This document shows positions 45,880 to 54,749 of a stretch of DNA of 64,000 nucleotides, one piece after another; the first letter of the stretch is position 1; each line of letters starts with the position of its first letter. Below the pieces are notes generated by a model. The model made no database searches and was not told the DNA's origin. It saw only the letters and a list, made by a program, of their open reading frames with translations. The position numbers were made by a program, and so were the translations under genes. The stretch is from Granulicella sp. S156 (GTDB taxonomy: Bacteria > Acidobacteriota > Terriglobia > Terriglobales > Acidobacteriaceae). The stretch covers positions 399,428 to 463,427 of the forward strand of contig NZ_LMUH01000009.1 in NCBI RefSeq assembly GCF_009766105.1. The letters run 5' to 3'.

Positions 45880-46752
45880 TTGGGCGAGTCGAAGAACAGC
45901 GAACGAATCATTTTGGTGACAGGCGCCACCGGTAGGCAGGGAGGCGCCGTGTACCGGCAGCTGCAGAAGAAAGGATTCAAGTTGCGCGCGCTGGTGCGGG
46001 ATCCCAATAGCAACCAAGCACGTCAACTGATGGGGTCCGAGGAGGAAGTGTTTCAGGGAAGCCTCGATGATCCCGACAGCTTGATGCGTGCGATGGAGGG
46101 TGTGTACGGCGTATTCTCCGTGCAACCCCACTCGGCCAATGAGATCCAGCAGGGAGTGGCGGTCATCGAGGCGGCGAAGCGGCAGGGCGTCAGCCATTTC
46201 GTTTACAGTTCAGTAGGTTCGGCCGACGAAGAGACAGGTATCCCTCACTTCGAAAGCAAAGTCAAAGTGGAAGAGCATCTGCGATCGAGCGGCTTACTGT
46301 ATACGATTGTGCGGCCCGTCTTCTTCATGGAGAACTGGCACAGAGGGTTCGGCGCGTCGATCCGGAACGGGCAACTCCAGCAGCCGTTAAGCCCGACGGC
46401 AACCTTGCAGATGATAGCGGTGGATGACATTGGCGCGTTTGCAGTCCTTGCGTTTGAGCATCCCGGCAAATGGAAGAACAGGACATTTTCGCTGGCGGGT
46501 GATGAATTATCGATGCAACAGATTGCCGACGTATTCAGCCGCGTGACTGCGCGAGAGGTGAAGTACGTTCAGGTTTCCTGGGATCAGTTCGAGAAGAACA
46601 TGGGACGGGAGCTGACGGTGATGTACCACTGGTTCGAAGAAAAGGGCTTTCACTTCAATATTGAAGAGGTGCGGCGCGAATATCCAGTGACCCACACTTT
46701 CGATCGATGGCTGGAGGCGTACTGGAACACGACTGACGTTGCGGCGCGTTAG
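45880..46752 (+). CDS. NmrA/HSCARG-type NAD(P)-binding protein
   Basis: A 290-residue atypical SDR: ILVTGATGRQGGAVYRQL (about 9-26) is the NmrA variant of the glycine motif, followed by LRALVRDPN, GVYGVFSVQ, GVSHFVYSSVGSADEETGIPHFESK and YTIVRPVFFMENW. Such proteins sense the NADP(H) state or act as reductases; which applies here is unknown. The start is TTG with AAAGGAG 8 bases upstream. It is divergent from the TetR gene. Confidence 0.9.
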   Translation: MGESKNSERIILVTGATGRQGGAVYRQLQKKGFKLRALVRDPNSNQARQLMGSEEEVFQGSLDDPDSLMRAMEGVYGVFSVQPHSANEIQQGVAVIEAAKRQGVSHFVYSSVGSADEETGIPHFESKVKVEEHLRSSGLLYTIVRPVFFMENWHRGFGASIRNGQLQQPLSPTATLQMIAVDDIGAFAVLAFEHPGKWKNRTFSLAGDELSMQQIADVFSRVTAREVKYVQVSWDQFEKNMGRELTVMYHWFEEKGFHFNIEEVRREYPVTHTFDRWLEAYWNTTDVAAR

Positions 46753-46847
46753 GCCCTCTGCCTTTCGGTCATGGTGTTGCTGGTGATACAGAACAGTGTG
46801 AACAGCGGACAGTTAAAGGAGAAATCGATGGGCGCACTTGAAGGCAG

Positions 46848-47024
46848 GTAGCCCGGTCTGCCAGTATCGGCAGGCTGCGCCCGTTCGAAGCCAAGCTTGT
46901 CCATGGCGAGTTGCTCAACCAACGCATCCACCGCCCGGCACATAGGATCGGCAGGAATAAGGTCATCCAGCATCACAGGAAATAGGGTGCCCTGACTACG
47001 GCCTTCGCCTCGGATATAAGCCAT
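46848..47024 (-). pseudogene. N-terminal fragment of an IS1182-like transposase
   Basis: The first 59 codons (MAYIRGEGRSQGTLFPVMLD, DDLIPADPMCRAVDALVEQL, GFERAQPADTGRPGY) match the conserved start of IS1182-family transposases. The rest of the frame to 46749 (LPSSAPIDFSFNCPLFTLFC and onward) is unrelated and the catalytic DDE domain is missing. It is a remnant of an insertion sequence. A perfect 32-bp palindrome begins 5 bases before its start codon. Confidence 0.85.
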
Positions 47025-47028
47025 AAAC

Positions 47029-47060
47029 GACGATGTCCTCGCACGTGCGAGGACATCGTC
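47029..47060. repeat. Perfect 32-bp palindrome next to the IS remnant
   Basis: GACGATGTCCTCGCAC followed by its exact complement, with no loop. It lies just upstream of the transposase remnant and may mark the old end of the element. Confidence 0.85.
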
Positions 47061-47176
47061 TCACCATGAGCTGTTTAAATCACACGAACCACGAAGACCG
47101 TAACCTTTCGAGTACGCATATCAAATGACGAGAAGCGCGTTTCGGGGGACTGATCAAAACTCTCTAGTCTCAAGCT

Positions 47177-47767
47177 TTATCTCCGAACAGACTGCCTTGC
47201 TTTATGCCCGGTTAGAAATTGTTGATACGTATCCTCGATGAACTGTTCATCGATAGCCCCTGAACCGAGTAGCAGCCGGTAGTAGAGCGATCCGTAGAGC
47301 TGATCGATTGCGGTGTCGATATTGAAGTCAGCTCGTAAAGAACCTTCCGAGATCGCGGCCTGTATGTTTTGGCGAACACCTTCCCGTCGTGGATTGAGCC
47401 AGCGGTCACGGAAAGCTGTCGCAAGCTCAGGGTCGGACTGGGCTTCAGACACCAGGGAACGGATTAGATTGCCTCGGGAGCTGCGAAAGAAGGCAGCTTG
47501 CAGATAGAGCTGCCGCCGAAGGCTTTCGAGTGCGCTGTCCGCCTCGGGGAAGGCTGTTTCAGCTCCGATCAACTCAAGCAGCGCATCCATCACAACAGTT
47601 GCCTTGTTGGGCCAGTGCCGGTAAAGCGTCATCTTTCCGACACCGGCCTCGGCTGCAATCTCATTCACGCTCACGGCACGGAAGCCGCGCTTCGCTACCA
47701 GGCGGAGAGCGGCCTTAAGGATGGCAGCATGGGCTGCCTGGCTCCGCGGTCGCCCTGTTGTCCCCAT
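47177..47767 (-). CDS. TetR/AcrR-family repressor
   Basis: A 196-residue regulator: the N-terminal TTGRPRSQAAHAAILKAALRLVAKRGFRAVSVNEIAAEAGVGKMTLYRHWPNKATVVMDAL is a textbook TetR DNA-binding domain, followed by a C-terminal domain of the AcrR-C type (LVSEAQSDPELATAFRDRWL). ATG 47767 with GAGGGA upstream is preferred over ATG 47791. Two palindromes with AACGATAC half-sites lie between it and the divergent SDR gene, suggesting autoregulation and control of that gene. Confidence 0.92.
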   Translation of the reverse strand: MGTTGRPRSQAAHAAILKAALRLVAKRGFRAVSVNEIAAEAGVGKMTLYRHWPNKATVVMDALLELIGAETAFPEADSALESLRRQLYLQAAFFRSSRGNLIRSLVSEAQSDPELATAFRDRWLNPRREGVRQNIQAAISEGSLRADFNIDTAIDQLYGSLYYRLLLGSGAIDEQFIEDTYQQFLTGHKARQSVRR

Positions 47768-47802
47768 ATCTCCCTCACGCTCCGTATACAAAATGCATCT
47801 TT

Positions 47803-47823
47803 AACGATACCGTCAGTATCATA
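47803..47823. promoter_or_regulatory. Candidate TetR operator 1 (imperfect)
   Basis: AACGATAC-N5-GTATC followed by ATA, an imperfect copy of operator 2; the centres are 30 bases apart. Confidence 0.6.
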
Positions 47824-47832
47824 TTCTATAGA

Positions 47833-47853
47833 AACGATACCCTCGGTATCGTT
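47833..47853. promoter_or_regulatory. Candidate TetR operator 2 (perfect palindrome)
   Basis: AACGATACC-N3-GGTATCGTT, a perfect 21-bp dyad ending 13 bases before the SDR start, so binding would block ribosome-site transcription start. Confidence 0.7.
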
Positions 47854-47866
47854 ATGGGAGGAAGAA

Positions 47867-48709
47867 GTGAATAAGGTCGTCATCATTACCGGCACAAGCA
47901 GCGGACTGGGCAGGGCATTTGCTCAAGCCCTGCTTGAGGCTGGCTTCAAAGTCGTAGGCACTGTGCGGAAGCCGGACGCAGCGCTGGAATTCGAGCAACT
48001 GAAACCTGGAGCCGCATTCGCACGAGTTCTCGATGTGACCGAAGCTCCCGAGCGGTTGGCCTCGGTGGTCGAAGAGATTGAGCAAAATGTCGGCCCGGTT
48101 TATGCGCTCATCAATAACGCGGGGTACGGCCACGAGGGCACGCTGGAAGAAAGCTCCATGGAGGAGTTGCGCCAGCAGTTCGAGGTGAACGTCTTTGGTG
48201 CCGTCGCCATGATGAAAGCGGTCTTGCCCAATATGCGTGCGCGACGCGAAGGCCGCATCCTCAACGTGACCTCGATGGGAGGCCTGATGACGATGCCGGG
48301 GCTCTCGTACTACCACGGAAGCAAGTTTGCCCTCGAAGGGATTTCGTCGTCGCTGGCCAAGGAGGTACGACCGCTCGGCATCTACGTCACGGCTGTGGAG
48401 CCTGGCATGTTTCGGACAGACTGGGCGGGCCGTTCCATGGTGCGCTCAGAACGCACCCTCTCTGATTACGACGCTGTATTCAACCCTATTCGGGAAGCAC
48501 GTAAAGCGAGAAGTGGACAGCAGCCAGGAGATCCGGCCAGGGCCGGTAAAGCGATCGCAGATTTTCTAACGGTTACGGAGCCGCCTCTGCATCTTCTGCT
48601 CGGCCCCGATGCCTTCGAGTATGTGCAGAAGGAATTTGAGGCACTTCGGTCGGAGTTTACTGCGTGGGAAGCTGTGACCCGGTCAACGAACTTCGGGCAA
48701 AACGACTGA
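47867..48709 (+). CDS. Short-chain dehydrogenase/reductase
   Basis: A 280-residue classical SDR: the cofactor motif TGTSSGLGRAF (about 8-18), NNAG (about 81), catalytic Ser in NVTSMGGL, the YYHGSK pair (Tyr and Lys) and VEPGMFRTDW. It should use NADP(H) or NAD(H) to reduce or oxidise a small carbonyl/alcohol. The GTG at 47867 has GGAGG 5 bases upstream; the open frame to 47498 passes through the operators and the divergent TetR gene and is rejected. Confidence 0.92.
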   Translation: MNKVVIITGTSSGLGRAFAQALLEAGFKVVGTVRKPDAALEFEQLKPGAAFARVLDVTEAPERLASVVEEIEQNVGPVYALINNAGYGHEGTLEESSMEELRQQFEVNVFGAVAMMKAVLPNMRARREGRILNVTSMGGLMTMPGLSYYHGSKFALEGISSSLAKEVRPLGIYVTAVEPGMFRTDWAGRSMVRSERTLSDYDAVFNPIREARKARSGQQPGDPARAGKAIADFLTVTEPPLHLLLGPDAFEYVQKEFEALRSEFTAWEAVTRSTNFGQND

Positions 48710-48735
48710 GGAGCCTTTACAACTCAGAAGGGGAG

Positions 48736-48768
48736 CCGATCCGCACAACGGTCACTCGTGCGGATCGG
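48736..48768 (+). terminator. Hairpin between convergent genes
   Basis: CCGATCCGCAC and GTGCGGATCGG with an 11-base loop, about 27 bases after the SDR stop; no long T run follows. Confidence 0.6.
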
Positions 48769-48874
48769 TACTTGTAAGTCGTCTTGTGGGAAATAATCAA
48801 CTGGCTCGATGAGTACATTGGCGATTTTGCGTAAATCGAGGAAGCTTTCGCAATTGCACGTTCGAGTGCTTCGG

Positions 48875-49900
48875 TCAAACTGCAACTCGATCTGGACGCC
48901 GCCGCAAGCTCGCCTGAGTCACTGCGGGCGGTGTGTAAAGTGCGCCCATCGGTCCCGCGTCGGTTCCCGGCGCAACGACTTCGTCAATGCGGTCCAGGAT
49001 CTCGTCGGTAAGAGCGACTTCAGCGCCTGCAAGCAGATCGTCTAGCTGCTGCATGGTGCGGGGGCCCAGGATGGCCGAGGTCACGCCGGGGTGGGCCATC
49101 ACAAAAGCAATCGCCATGTGCGTCAGCGACATCCCAGCCTGTTCCGCAATGGGGATGAGGCGTTCAACTGCGTCCAGATTGCTCTCGTCGGACATCTGTT
49201 TGAGAAAAACCTTGACGCGCAGGCTTTCGGGTAGCGACTGGCCTTTGCGATAGCGACCGGTGAGCATACCCTTGGCCAGCGGGCTCCAGACAAGTGCCCC
49301 CATCCCGTACTTCTGGCACACGGGCAGAACCTCCTGTTCGATATTGCGGTTGAGAATCGAATAAGGCGGCTGCTCGACGCGGAAGCGGGCAAGACCTCGG
49401 CGCTCCGCTACCCACTGAGCCTCTACGATCTCGGAAGCAGGGAAGGTCGATGACCCGATGGCGCGCACCTTGCCTTCGCGGATCAGGTCGGTAAGCACTG
49501 AGAGCGTCTCCTCAATGTCGGTGTCGGGCGAAGGCCGGTGGATCTGGTAAAGGTCTATGTGGTCGGTCTGCAGACGGCGCAGCGACGCCTCCACTGCCTG
49601 CGTAATCCAACGGCGCGAATTTCCCTGCTGGTTCGGGTCCTCGCCCATGGAGCCGTTCACCTTGGTGGCGAGCACTACATTTTGGCGACGTCCCTTCAGC
49701 GCTTTCCCGACGATCTCCTCGGACTCGCCGCTGCTATACCGATCAGCGGTGTCGACGAAGTTGATGCCCGAATCTAAGGCCTTGTGGATGATACGAATAC
49801 ATTCGTCGTGATCGGAGTTGGCGATGCCGCCGAACATCATAGCGCCCAAACAATATGGGCTGACTTTGATGCCGGTGCCGCCTAATGTGCGGTGATTCAT
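48875..49900 (-). CDS. Aldo/keto reductase
   Basis: A 341-residue NADPH-dependent oxidoreductase of the AKR superfamily: FVDTADRYSSGESEEIVGKAL carries the catalytic Asp and Tyr, VLATKVNG the Lys, DLYQIHRPSPDTDIEETL the His. WSPLAKGMLTGRYRKG and the C-terminal AILGPRTMQQLDD form the cofactor pocket. AGGA lies about 9 bases before the ATG. It lies 71 bases downstream of an SDR gene on the same strand and may be cotranscribed with it under the LysR regulator. Confidence 0.93.
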   Translation of the reverse strand: MNHRTLGGTGIKVSPYCLGAMMFGGIANSDHDECIRIIHKALDSGINFVDTADRYSSGESEEIVGKALKGRRQNVVLATKVNGSMGEDPNQQGNSRRWITQAVEASLRRLQTDHIDLYQIHRPSPDTDIEETLSVLTDLIREGKVRAIGSSTFPASEIVEAQWVAERRGLARFRVEQPPYSILNRNIEQEVLPVCQKYGMGALVWSPLAKGMLTGRYRKGQSLPESLRVKVFLKQMSDESNLDAVERLIPIAEQAGMSLTHMAIAFVMAHPGVTSAILGPRTMQQLDDLLAGAEVALTDEILDRIDEVVAPGTDAGPMGALYTPPAVTQASLRRRPDRVAV

Positions 49901-49971
49901 GGCGTGTGTCCTTTCGTCCGTCTATGTGCAGCCAAAGCGCCTATCCACGGTTCAATTGTCGACGTATCCCG

Positions 49972-50730
49972 TTACCACGGGATGGTTTCATTTTCCCAGC
50001 GCGTGAAGGTACCCGTCGGGCCGTCGGGTCCGAGCAGAGCGAGACGCACCGGCTCGAGCGCACCCTCTTCGACCGATCCCGTGCCCTCATAGGCGTTCAG
50101 GTTGGTTTTGATGAACCCAGGCGAGCAGGCATTCACCTTGATGCCCGTTGACTCCAGCTCGATTGCCATGGTCAGCGTCATAGCATTCATGGCTGTCTTG
50201 GACGCGGAGTAACCAGGCCCGAAGATATGGCGATAGGGGAAGGACGGGTCCGCCACCCTCGCCAACGAACCTGCACCGCTTGAGACGTTGACGATTCGCC
50301 CCGCCGGGGCCTCGCGGAGCAGAGGCAGCATCGCTTGATACACGGCCAATGTGCCGAATACATTGGTCTCCCATATGGTGCGCACTTCGTCGATCGACAC
50401 GGTGCTCGGGCGGTTCAGTTTGGAGTACTCTTCGACCGACTGTCCGGGCTGTTTACTCGTGTTTGAGATCGCGGCATTGTTCACGAGCACATCGAGGCGA
50501 CCAAACTCAATACGAATGCGCACCGCCGCCGCGCTGATCGACTCCCGATCCGTTACGTCGAGCTGAACGGCGTGGGCGTCCGGACCGATCGCCTTAGCAG
50601 CGGCGCCTCCGCGCTCGAAGTTGCGCGAGCCAACCAGCACTGTGAAGCCGTGCTTGACGAGATCTTTTGCGATGTGGAAACCAATCCCCTGGTTAGCACC
50701 AGTGACGAGAGCGACGGGTTTGTCCTGCAT
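49972..50730 (-). CDS. Short-chain dehydrogenase/reductase (carbonyl reductase-like)
   Basis: A 252-residue SDR: VTGANQGIGFHIAKDL (about 9-24), VLVGSRNFERG, LVNNAAISN, INVSSGAG-like segment (IVNVSSGAGSL) and YSASKTAMNAMTL. The glycine motif GANQGIG and overall order resemble NADPH-dependent carbonyl reductases. ATG 50730 is chosen because GGAGAA lies 8 bases before it. It is divergent from a LysR gene, its likely regulator. Confidence 0.92.
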   Translation of the reverse strand: MQDKPVALVTGANQGIGFHIAKDLVKHGFTVLVGSRNFERGGAAAKAIGPDAHAVQLDVTDRESISAAAVRIRIEFGRLDVLVNNAAISNTSKQPGQSVEEYSKLNRPSTVSIDEVRTIWETNVFGTLAVYQAMLPLLREAPAGRIVNVSSGAGSLARVADPSFPYRHIFGPGYSASKTAMNAMTLTMAIELESTGIKVNACSPGFIKTNLNAYEGTGSVEEGALEPVRLALLGPDGPTGTFTRWENETIPW

Positions 50731-50814
50731 GGGCAGTTCTCCTTTTGCGATTGGAGTATTCTGGGGATGTAGTCGCACCATGCATTGTTGGAATGGAAGG
50801 TATGCACCTTAGGC

Positions 50815-51726
50815 ATGAGTAAAGTCCAGTTCCGAAACGTCGACCTCAACCTACTCGTCCCTCTCAAGGCTTTACTTCATGAGCGCAATGTCACCCGGGC
50901 CGCGGAACGCATCCATCTCAGTCAATCCGCCATGAGCCGCGCGCTGGATCGCCTACGATCGGAACTGGGAGACGAGTTGCTGGTGCGAACGGGACGCAAC
51001 TATGAGTTAACGCCACGCGGTAGCGAATTGCTCGACGAACTGGCGCAAGTCATGCCTCGATTGGCAAGGATCTGGGCGGGAGAGACCTTCTCTCCTGCGC
51101 AAAGCGAAGGACATATCCGCTTGGCGATGAACGACTATGCAAGCAGTGTCGTGTTGGCGCCGCTTGCGGAGATCTGTGGACGTCTCGCGCCTGGGATTAC
51201 GCTCGAGGCGGTTCCGTGGCACGAGCGGATCCACGAAGAGACCGGGTTGGTTACAACGCACCTGATCTTGAGTCCATTGTCCGCGCCGTCGACGTTTCGG
51301 TCGGAGCCATTGTTCGACGATGTGTTTTTCTGCGTTCTAGGGCGCAAGCTGAAACATTCCCGGGCTTTTCTGACGACGAAAGATTATCTGACCTTCCGGC
51401 ATGTCTCAGTAGAGATGCAACCGAACCTGCAGAGCCTTATTGACCGGCCACTTGGAGAAGCTGGTTTCCAGCGCCGTCTGGCAGTTCATGTCCCCTTTCT
51501 CCTTGCGGCACTTCGTATGCTGGAAACCACAGACCTGGCATTAACGATGCCTGCTCGCCTCGCAGAGCCTGTGGCAGCGCTTCATGATTTGAGAAGTCTG
51601 AAAGCACCGAAAGAGATCCCGCCGATCCGGTACTTCATGGTCTGGCACCCACGCTTTGAAAGCGATCCGTTGCATATGTGGCTCCGAGAGACAGTGCGTC
51701 AGATTTTTCATCCCGCTCTTCGCTAG
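50815..51726 (+). CDS. LysR-family regulator
   Basis: A 303-residue LTTR of the NodD/NahR-like subgroup: VDLNLLVPLKALLHERNVTRAAERIHLSQSAMSRALDRLRSELGDELLVRTGRNYELTPRG is the winged-helix region (about 9-68), and an effector-binding domain follows (IRLAMNDYASSVVLAPLAEI). The ATG at 50815 leaves an 84-bp region shared with the divergent SDR gene. Around 50779-50808 the strings GCACCATGCAT and ATGCACC form a loose dyad that may be its binding site. Confidence 0.9.
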   Translation: MSKVQFRNVDLNLLVPLKALLHERNVTRAAERIHLSQSAMSRALDRLRSELGDELLVRTGRNYELTPRGSELLDELAQVMPRLARIWAGETFSPAQSEGHIRLAMNDYASSVVLAPLAEICGRLAPGITLEAVPWHERIHEETGLVTTHLILSPLSAPSTFRSEPLFDDVFFCVLGRKLKHSRAFLTTKDYLTFRHVSVEMQPNLQSLIDRPLGEAGFQRRLAVHVPFLLAALRMLETTDLALTMPARLAEPVAALHDLRSLKAPKEIPPIRYFMVWHPRFESDPLHMWLRETVRQIFHPALR

Positions 51727-52009
51727 CAGCTGAGGGTTCGTATGTGGCTACTGTCCAAGAATGTGGCGGGGCGCTGGGTTCTCAACTGTCGCTAACAGCC
51801 AATGCACTCGCTGAGCCACACCGCGGCTTTGCTGGATTACTTCCGCCAAGCGTTTTTCTCAAGACGAATCCGGTCCCGCGGCGTCTATCACCACGTACAG
51901 TTGCCGAAAACACGGCTTACTGTTTCCCGGGCCAATCTTAATCCAGCCACACTTGCACGTTCGGGCCTATAACCTTCAGTCTTATATTTGCGTCACCTCT
52001 GAGGTTCCC

Positions 52010-53623
52010 ATGCGAGCAGCCTTCGCCCTTTTCGCGCTTCTCTCCGTCTCGTCGCTGGCCCAGACCGCCGCCGTCCCCAAATCCTTCGTCATCGCCGACG
52101 TCCACACGAGCTCGTTCACGTCGAATCCGTTCATGCATGGCAACTCCATCCAGGGTGACCGCTATTTTCTCTACCAGGCCACCATGGTCGATCTCATCGC
52201 CACCGCTTATGGGGTCGATGCCGTCAACGTGAATGGAGGTCCCTCCTGGCTGGAGCGCGACCGCTACGATATCCGCGCCACAGTGCCTCCCAAGACTACG
52301 CAGGACGATGTCAAGCTCATGCTTCGTTCTCTGCTCGCCGACCGTTTTCATCTCGTCGTCAAAAGCGGCACTGCTCCTATGCCGACTTACATCCTCTCTG
52401 CTATCCCTGGAAAGCCGAAGATGACCGAGTCGGAAGGGAACGGCGAAGGTTCCTGCGCTCCTGTCCCTCCGCCGCAAAACGCTCCTCCCGGCGCTCCGTC
52501 CTATAACGCCGTCAACTGCAAGGGCCTGACCATGGCGGCTCTCGCCGACACCCTCCATAACTTCGCAGGCGACTATCTCGATCAACCTGTTATTGATGAG
52601 ACCAACCTCGCCGGGAGCTGGGACTTTACCCTCAAGTGGACGAGGCACGGACAGCTTGATAAGCAGGGTGCCGACGGCATCTCCATCTTCGCCGCTGTAG
52701 AAAAGCAACTCGGCCTCAAGCTCGAACTCAAAACGGCGCCCCGCCCTGTCTTCCAGGTTGCGAGCGTTGACGAAACTCCTACTCCCAACGCCGCCAATAT
52801 AGCCGAAGCCCTTCCCGAGCCGCCTGCGTCACCCTTCGAAGTCGCCGTGATCAAACCCAGCGCGCCCGATGAGAGGGGCTATGGTCGCATCACCGGCAAC
52901 CAGATCGAGACCCGCGCGATCCCCCTCATGTTTCTCATGACCTTCGGCTGGGACCTCAATCCGAACAACAAAGAGAGCATTGCCAACGCTCCCAAATGGC
53001 TCGACAGCGCTAAGTTCGACTTCCTCGCCAAAGCCGGAGACAACGTTCGCGTCGACAAATTCTCCTCCGGCAACCTGATCAACTATGAAGACCTCCGCAG
53101 CATGCTTCGGGCCTTGATCGCCGAACGTTTTCAGATGAAATGGCATATGGAGGATCGCCCGGTCACCGCCTACACTCTGGTAGCAGTTAAGCCCAGACTC
53201 AAGCCGACCCTCGACCCGACCGAGCGTACCAGATGTAAGGAAGGACCAGGTCCTGATGGCAAAGACCCTCGGACGGATAGTCCTGTCCTCAACCGACTCA
53301 TCACCTGCCAGAATATGACGATCGCTCAGATTGGCGATGAGCTCCAACACGTAGCTAACGGGTACATCTACAATCCCGTCGTCGACGGTACTGGCATCAA
53401 GGGCTCTTACGACTTCACTCTCAGCTTCAGCTCCGCCGATAAGATCCTTCCCAATACCGGCGGCGGTACCGGCAACTCCGACTCCAACAGCGCCGATCCC
53501 AATGGCGCTCTCTCGGTCTTCGACGCGATTAGCAGACAGCTGGGCCTGAAATTAGAAAAGACCAAGCGCCCCTACCCCGTCCTAGTGATTGACCACATGG
53601 AGGAGACTCCTACCGCGAACTAG
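52010..53623 (+). CDS. Secreted protein with two TIGR03435 domains
   Basis: A 537-residue exported protein: signal peptide (MRAAFALFALLSVSSLAQT), then two tandem copies of the acidobacterial TIGR03435 domain. Copy 1 (about 20-265) has SFVIADVHTSS, DLIATAYGVD, PSWLERDRYDIRA, LLADRFHLVVK, VIDETNLAGSWDFTLKW and VEKQLGLKLEL. Copy 2 (about 285-535) has FEVAVIKPSAP, FLMTFGWDL, ALIAERFQMKWH, VVDGTGIKGSYDFTLSFS and ISRQLGLKLEKTKRPYPVLVIDH. Most family members have one domain. The family is very common in Acidobacteria and of unknown function. GAGG lies 6 bases before the ATG. Confidence 0.9.
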   Translation: MRAAFALFALLSVSSLAQTAAVPKSFVIADVHTSSFTSNPFMHGNSIQGDRYFLYQATMVDLIATAYGVDAVNVNGGPSWLERDRYDIRATVPPKTTQDDVKLMLRSLLADRFHLVVKSGTAPMPTYILSAIPGKPKMTESEGNGEGSCAPVPPPQNAPPGAPSYNAVNCKGLTMAALADTLHNFAGDYLDQPVIDETNLAGSWDFTLKWTRHGQLDKQGADGISIFAAVEKQLGLKLELKTAPRPVFQVASVDETPTPNAANIAEALPEPPASPFEVAVIKPSAPDERGYGRITGNQIETRAIPLMFLMTFGWDLNPNNKESIANAPKWLDSAKFDFLAKAGDNVRVDKFSSGNLINYEDLRSMLRALIAERFQMKWHMEDRPVTAYTLVAVKPRLKPTLDPTERTRCKEGPGPDGKDPRTDSPVLNRLITCQNMTIAQIGDELQHVANGYIYNPVVDGTGIKGSYDFTLSFSSADKILPNTGGGTGNSDSNSADPNGALSVFDAISRQLGLKLEKTKRPYPVLVIDHMEETPTAN

Positions 53624-53698
53624 AACAGTCCCCCTGGCTTGCGTGGCTCCAACATATGGCTTTCGCGCAGGCCAGCGCCGGAGTTAACTTTGATGCGT

Positions 53699-54490
53699 TT
53701 AGTTTTCCGTAGGCTGTTCCACGTGATCGATCACCAGCGTCTCTACCGGACCCTTCGCTGGCTGGAGCTTCAGTCCAAGCTGCTCCTGGATCGCCGTAAA
53801 GAGATTCGGTAGAGCATCAGCCGCACCGTTATCGGCGGCACTGTTCGCAACGTTATCTGCTGTCCATTGCAAACGAAAATCGTATCGACCTGTGAGGCCC
53901 GTCTTGTCGATTACGGTGCGATCCAGTGGAAAGGATAGGTTTCCCGCCAGGTCCGATAGCGTCACTCCCGAGGCAGTCATATCCGTATTGTGCACATTCA
54001 TGTTGCCGGGGCCTGTCGCATCCGGCGCAACTGCACTCACCTTAAGCTTCGGGCCGTTTTTTGCGACGACCAGTTCGTACACAGGAAGCGTCTTGGGCTC
54101 GGTATGTACCTTTAGATGAAAGCGATCTACAAGGATGGCGGCGAGCATTGCCTGCTGCTGTTCGCGCGAAAGACTGCTCAAGGCCTTCATGTCCGGATCT
54201 GTCACCTTGGCGTAGACGTCGAACCGCAACGAATCGGCCCATCCGGGCAGACCAAACATCTGGCCTTCGCGAATTCCATACGCATTCACGAGCAGATGTT
54301 TGAGCGGCACATTCGTCGCTCGAAACCAGGCGTCGTCCCTGTCCACGTGCGTGCCTCGTGAAAGGCTATGGTTCAGCTTGATCACAACGGCGTCATAGAC
54401 CGGCAATGAAGGAGCGGGTTGCTGGGCGACACCGTTCCGGCAGTAACCCAGAGACGCTGCGAACACGAGCGAAAGCAGAAACTTCGACAT
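53699..54490 (-). CDS. Secreted TIGR03435 protein, single domain
   Basis: A 263-residue exported protein with a signal peptide (about 1-22) and one TIGR03435 domain: YDAVVIKLNHS, PLKHLLVNAYGIREGQMFGLPGWADSLRFDVYAKV, AAILVDRFHLKVHTE, TVIDKTGLTGRYDFRLQW and IQEQLGLKLQPAKGPVETLVIDH. It is convergent with the two-domain homologue 75 bases away, suggesting an old inverted duplication of this family. Function unknown. Confidence 0.9.
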   Translation of the reverse strand: MSKFLLSLVFAASLGYCRNGVAQQPAPSLPVYDAVVIKLNHSLSRGTHVDRDDAWFRATNVPLKHLLVNAYGIREGQMFGLPGWADSLRFDVYAKVTDPDMKALSSLSREQQQAMLAAILVDRFHLKVHTEPKTLPVYELVVAKNGPKLKVSAVAPDATGPGNMNVHNTDMTASGVTLSDLAGNLSFPLDRTVIDKTGLTGRYDFRLQWTADNVANSAADNGAADALPNLFTAIQEQLGLKLQPAKGPVETLVIDHVEQPTEN

Positions 54491-54749
54491 GCCAACCTTA
54501 CGCGGCAGAGAATCAGAAAGTTCCCGCTAGTGTGGTGAGTCATTCGTTCGATAGTGCCGATGCGAGCAAATTGCAGGTCTCTCCGCTACGCATGACATAA
54601 AACCGTCATGCTTGCACCCCAGCGAACAAAGAACGCGTTCGCCGGGGACCCCGCACTTCGGTCGAGATGACAGATTTGGGGTGGTACGAACGAAAAACAT
54701 CCATAGAGATTGAGATGTGGCCCAGAGGGATATCTGTCATGAAACTGTT
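54491..54749. other. Intergenic region with remnants of GTCATT-type repeat
   Basis: It contains CGGTCGAGATGACAGATTTGG (54660-54680; one base longer than shown in other copies) and TCTCTCCGCTACGCATGACA (54578-54597), fragments of the repeat family seen at 4514 and 17647. No gene is recognised. Confidence 0.55.

Noticed and set aside
45760-46197. 146-residue N-terminal extension of the TetR protein
   Set aside because: This DNA codes for the NmrA protein on the other strand; the TetR fold starts at the Met at 45759.
46749-46847. Rest of the transposase frame as part of the IS protein
   Set aside because: The last 32 residues do not resemble transposase and overlap the end of the NmrA gene.
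47498-47866. Upstream extension of the SDR at 47867
   Set aside because: It crosses two operator palindromes and the divergent TetR gene; GTG 47867 has a strong ribosome site.
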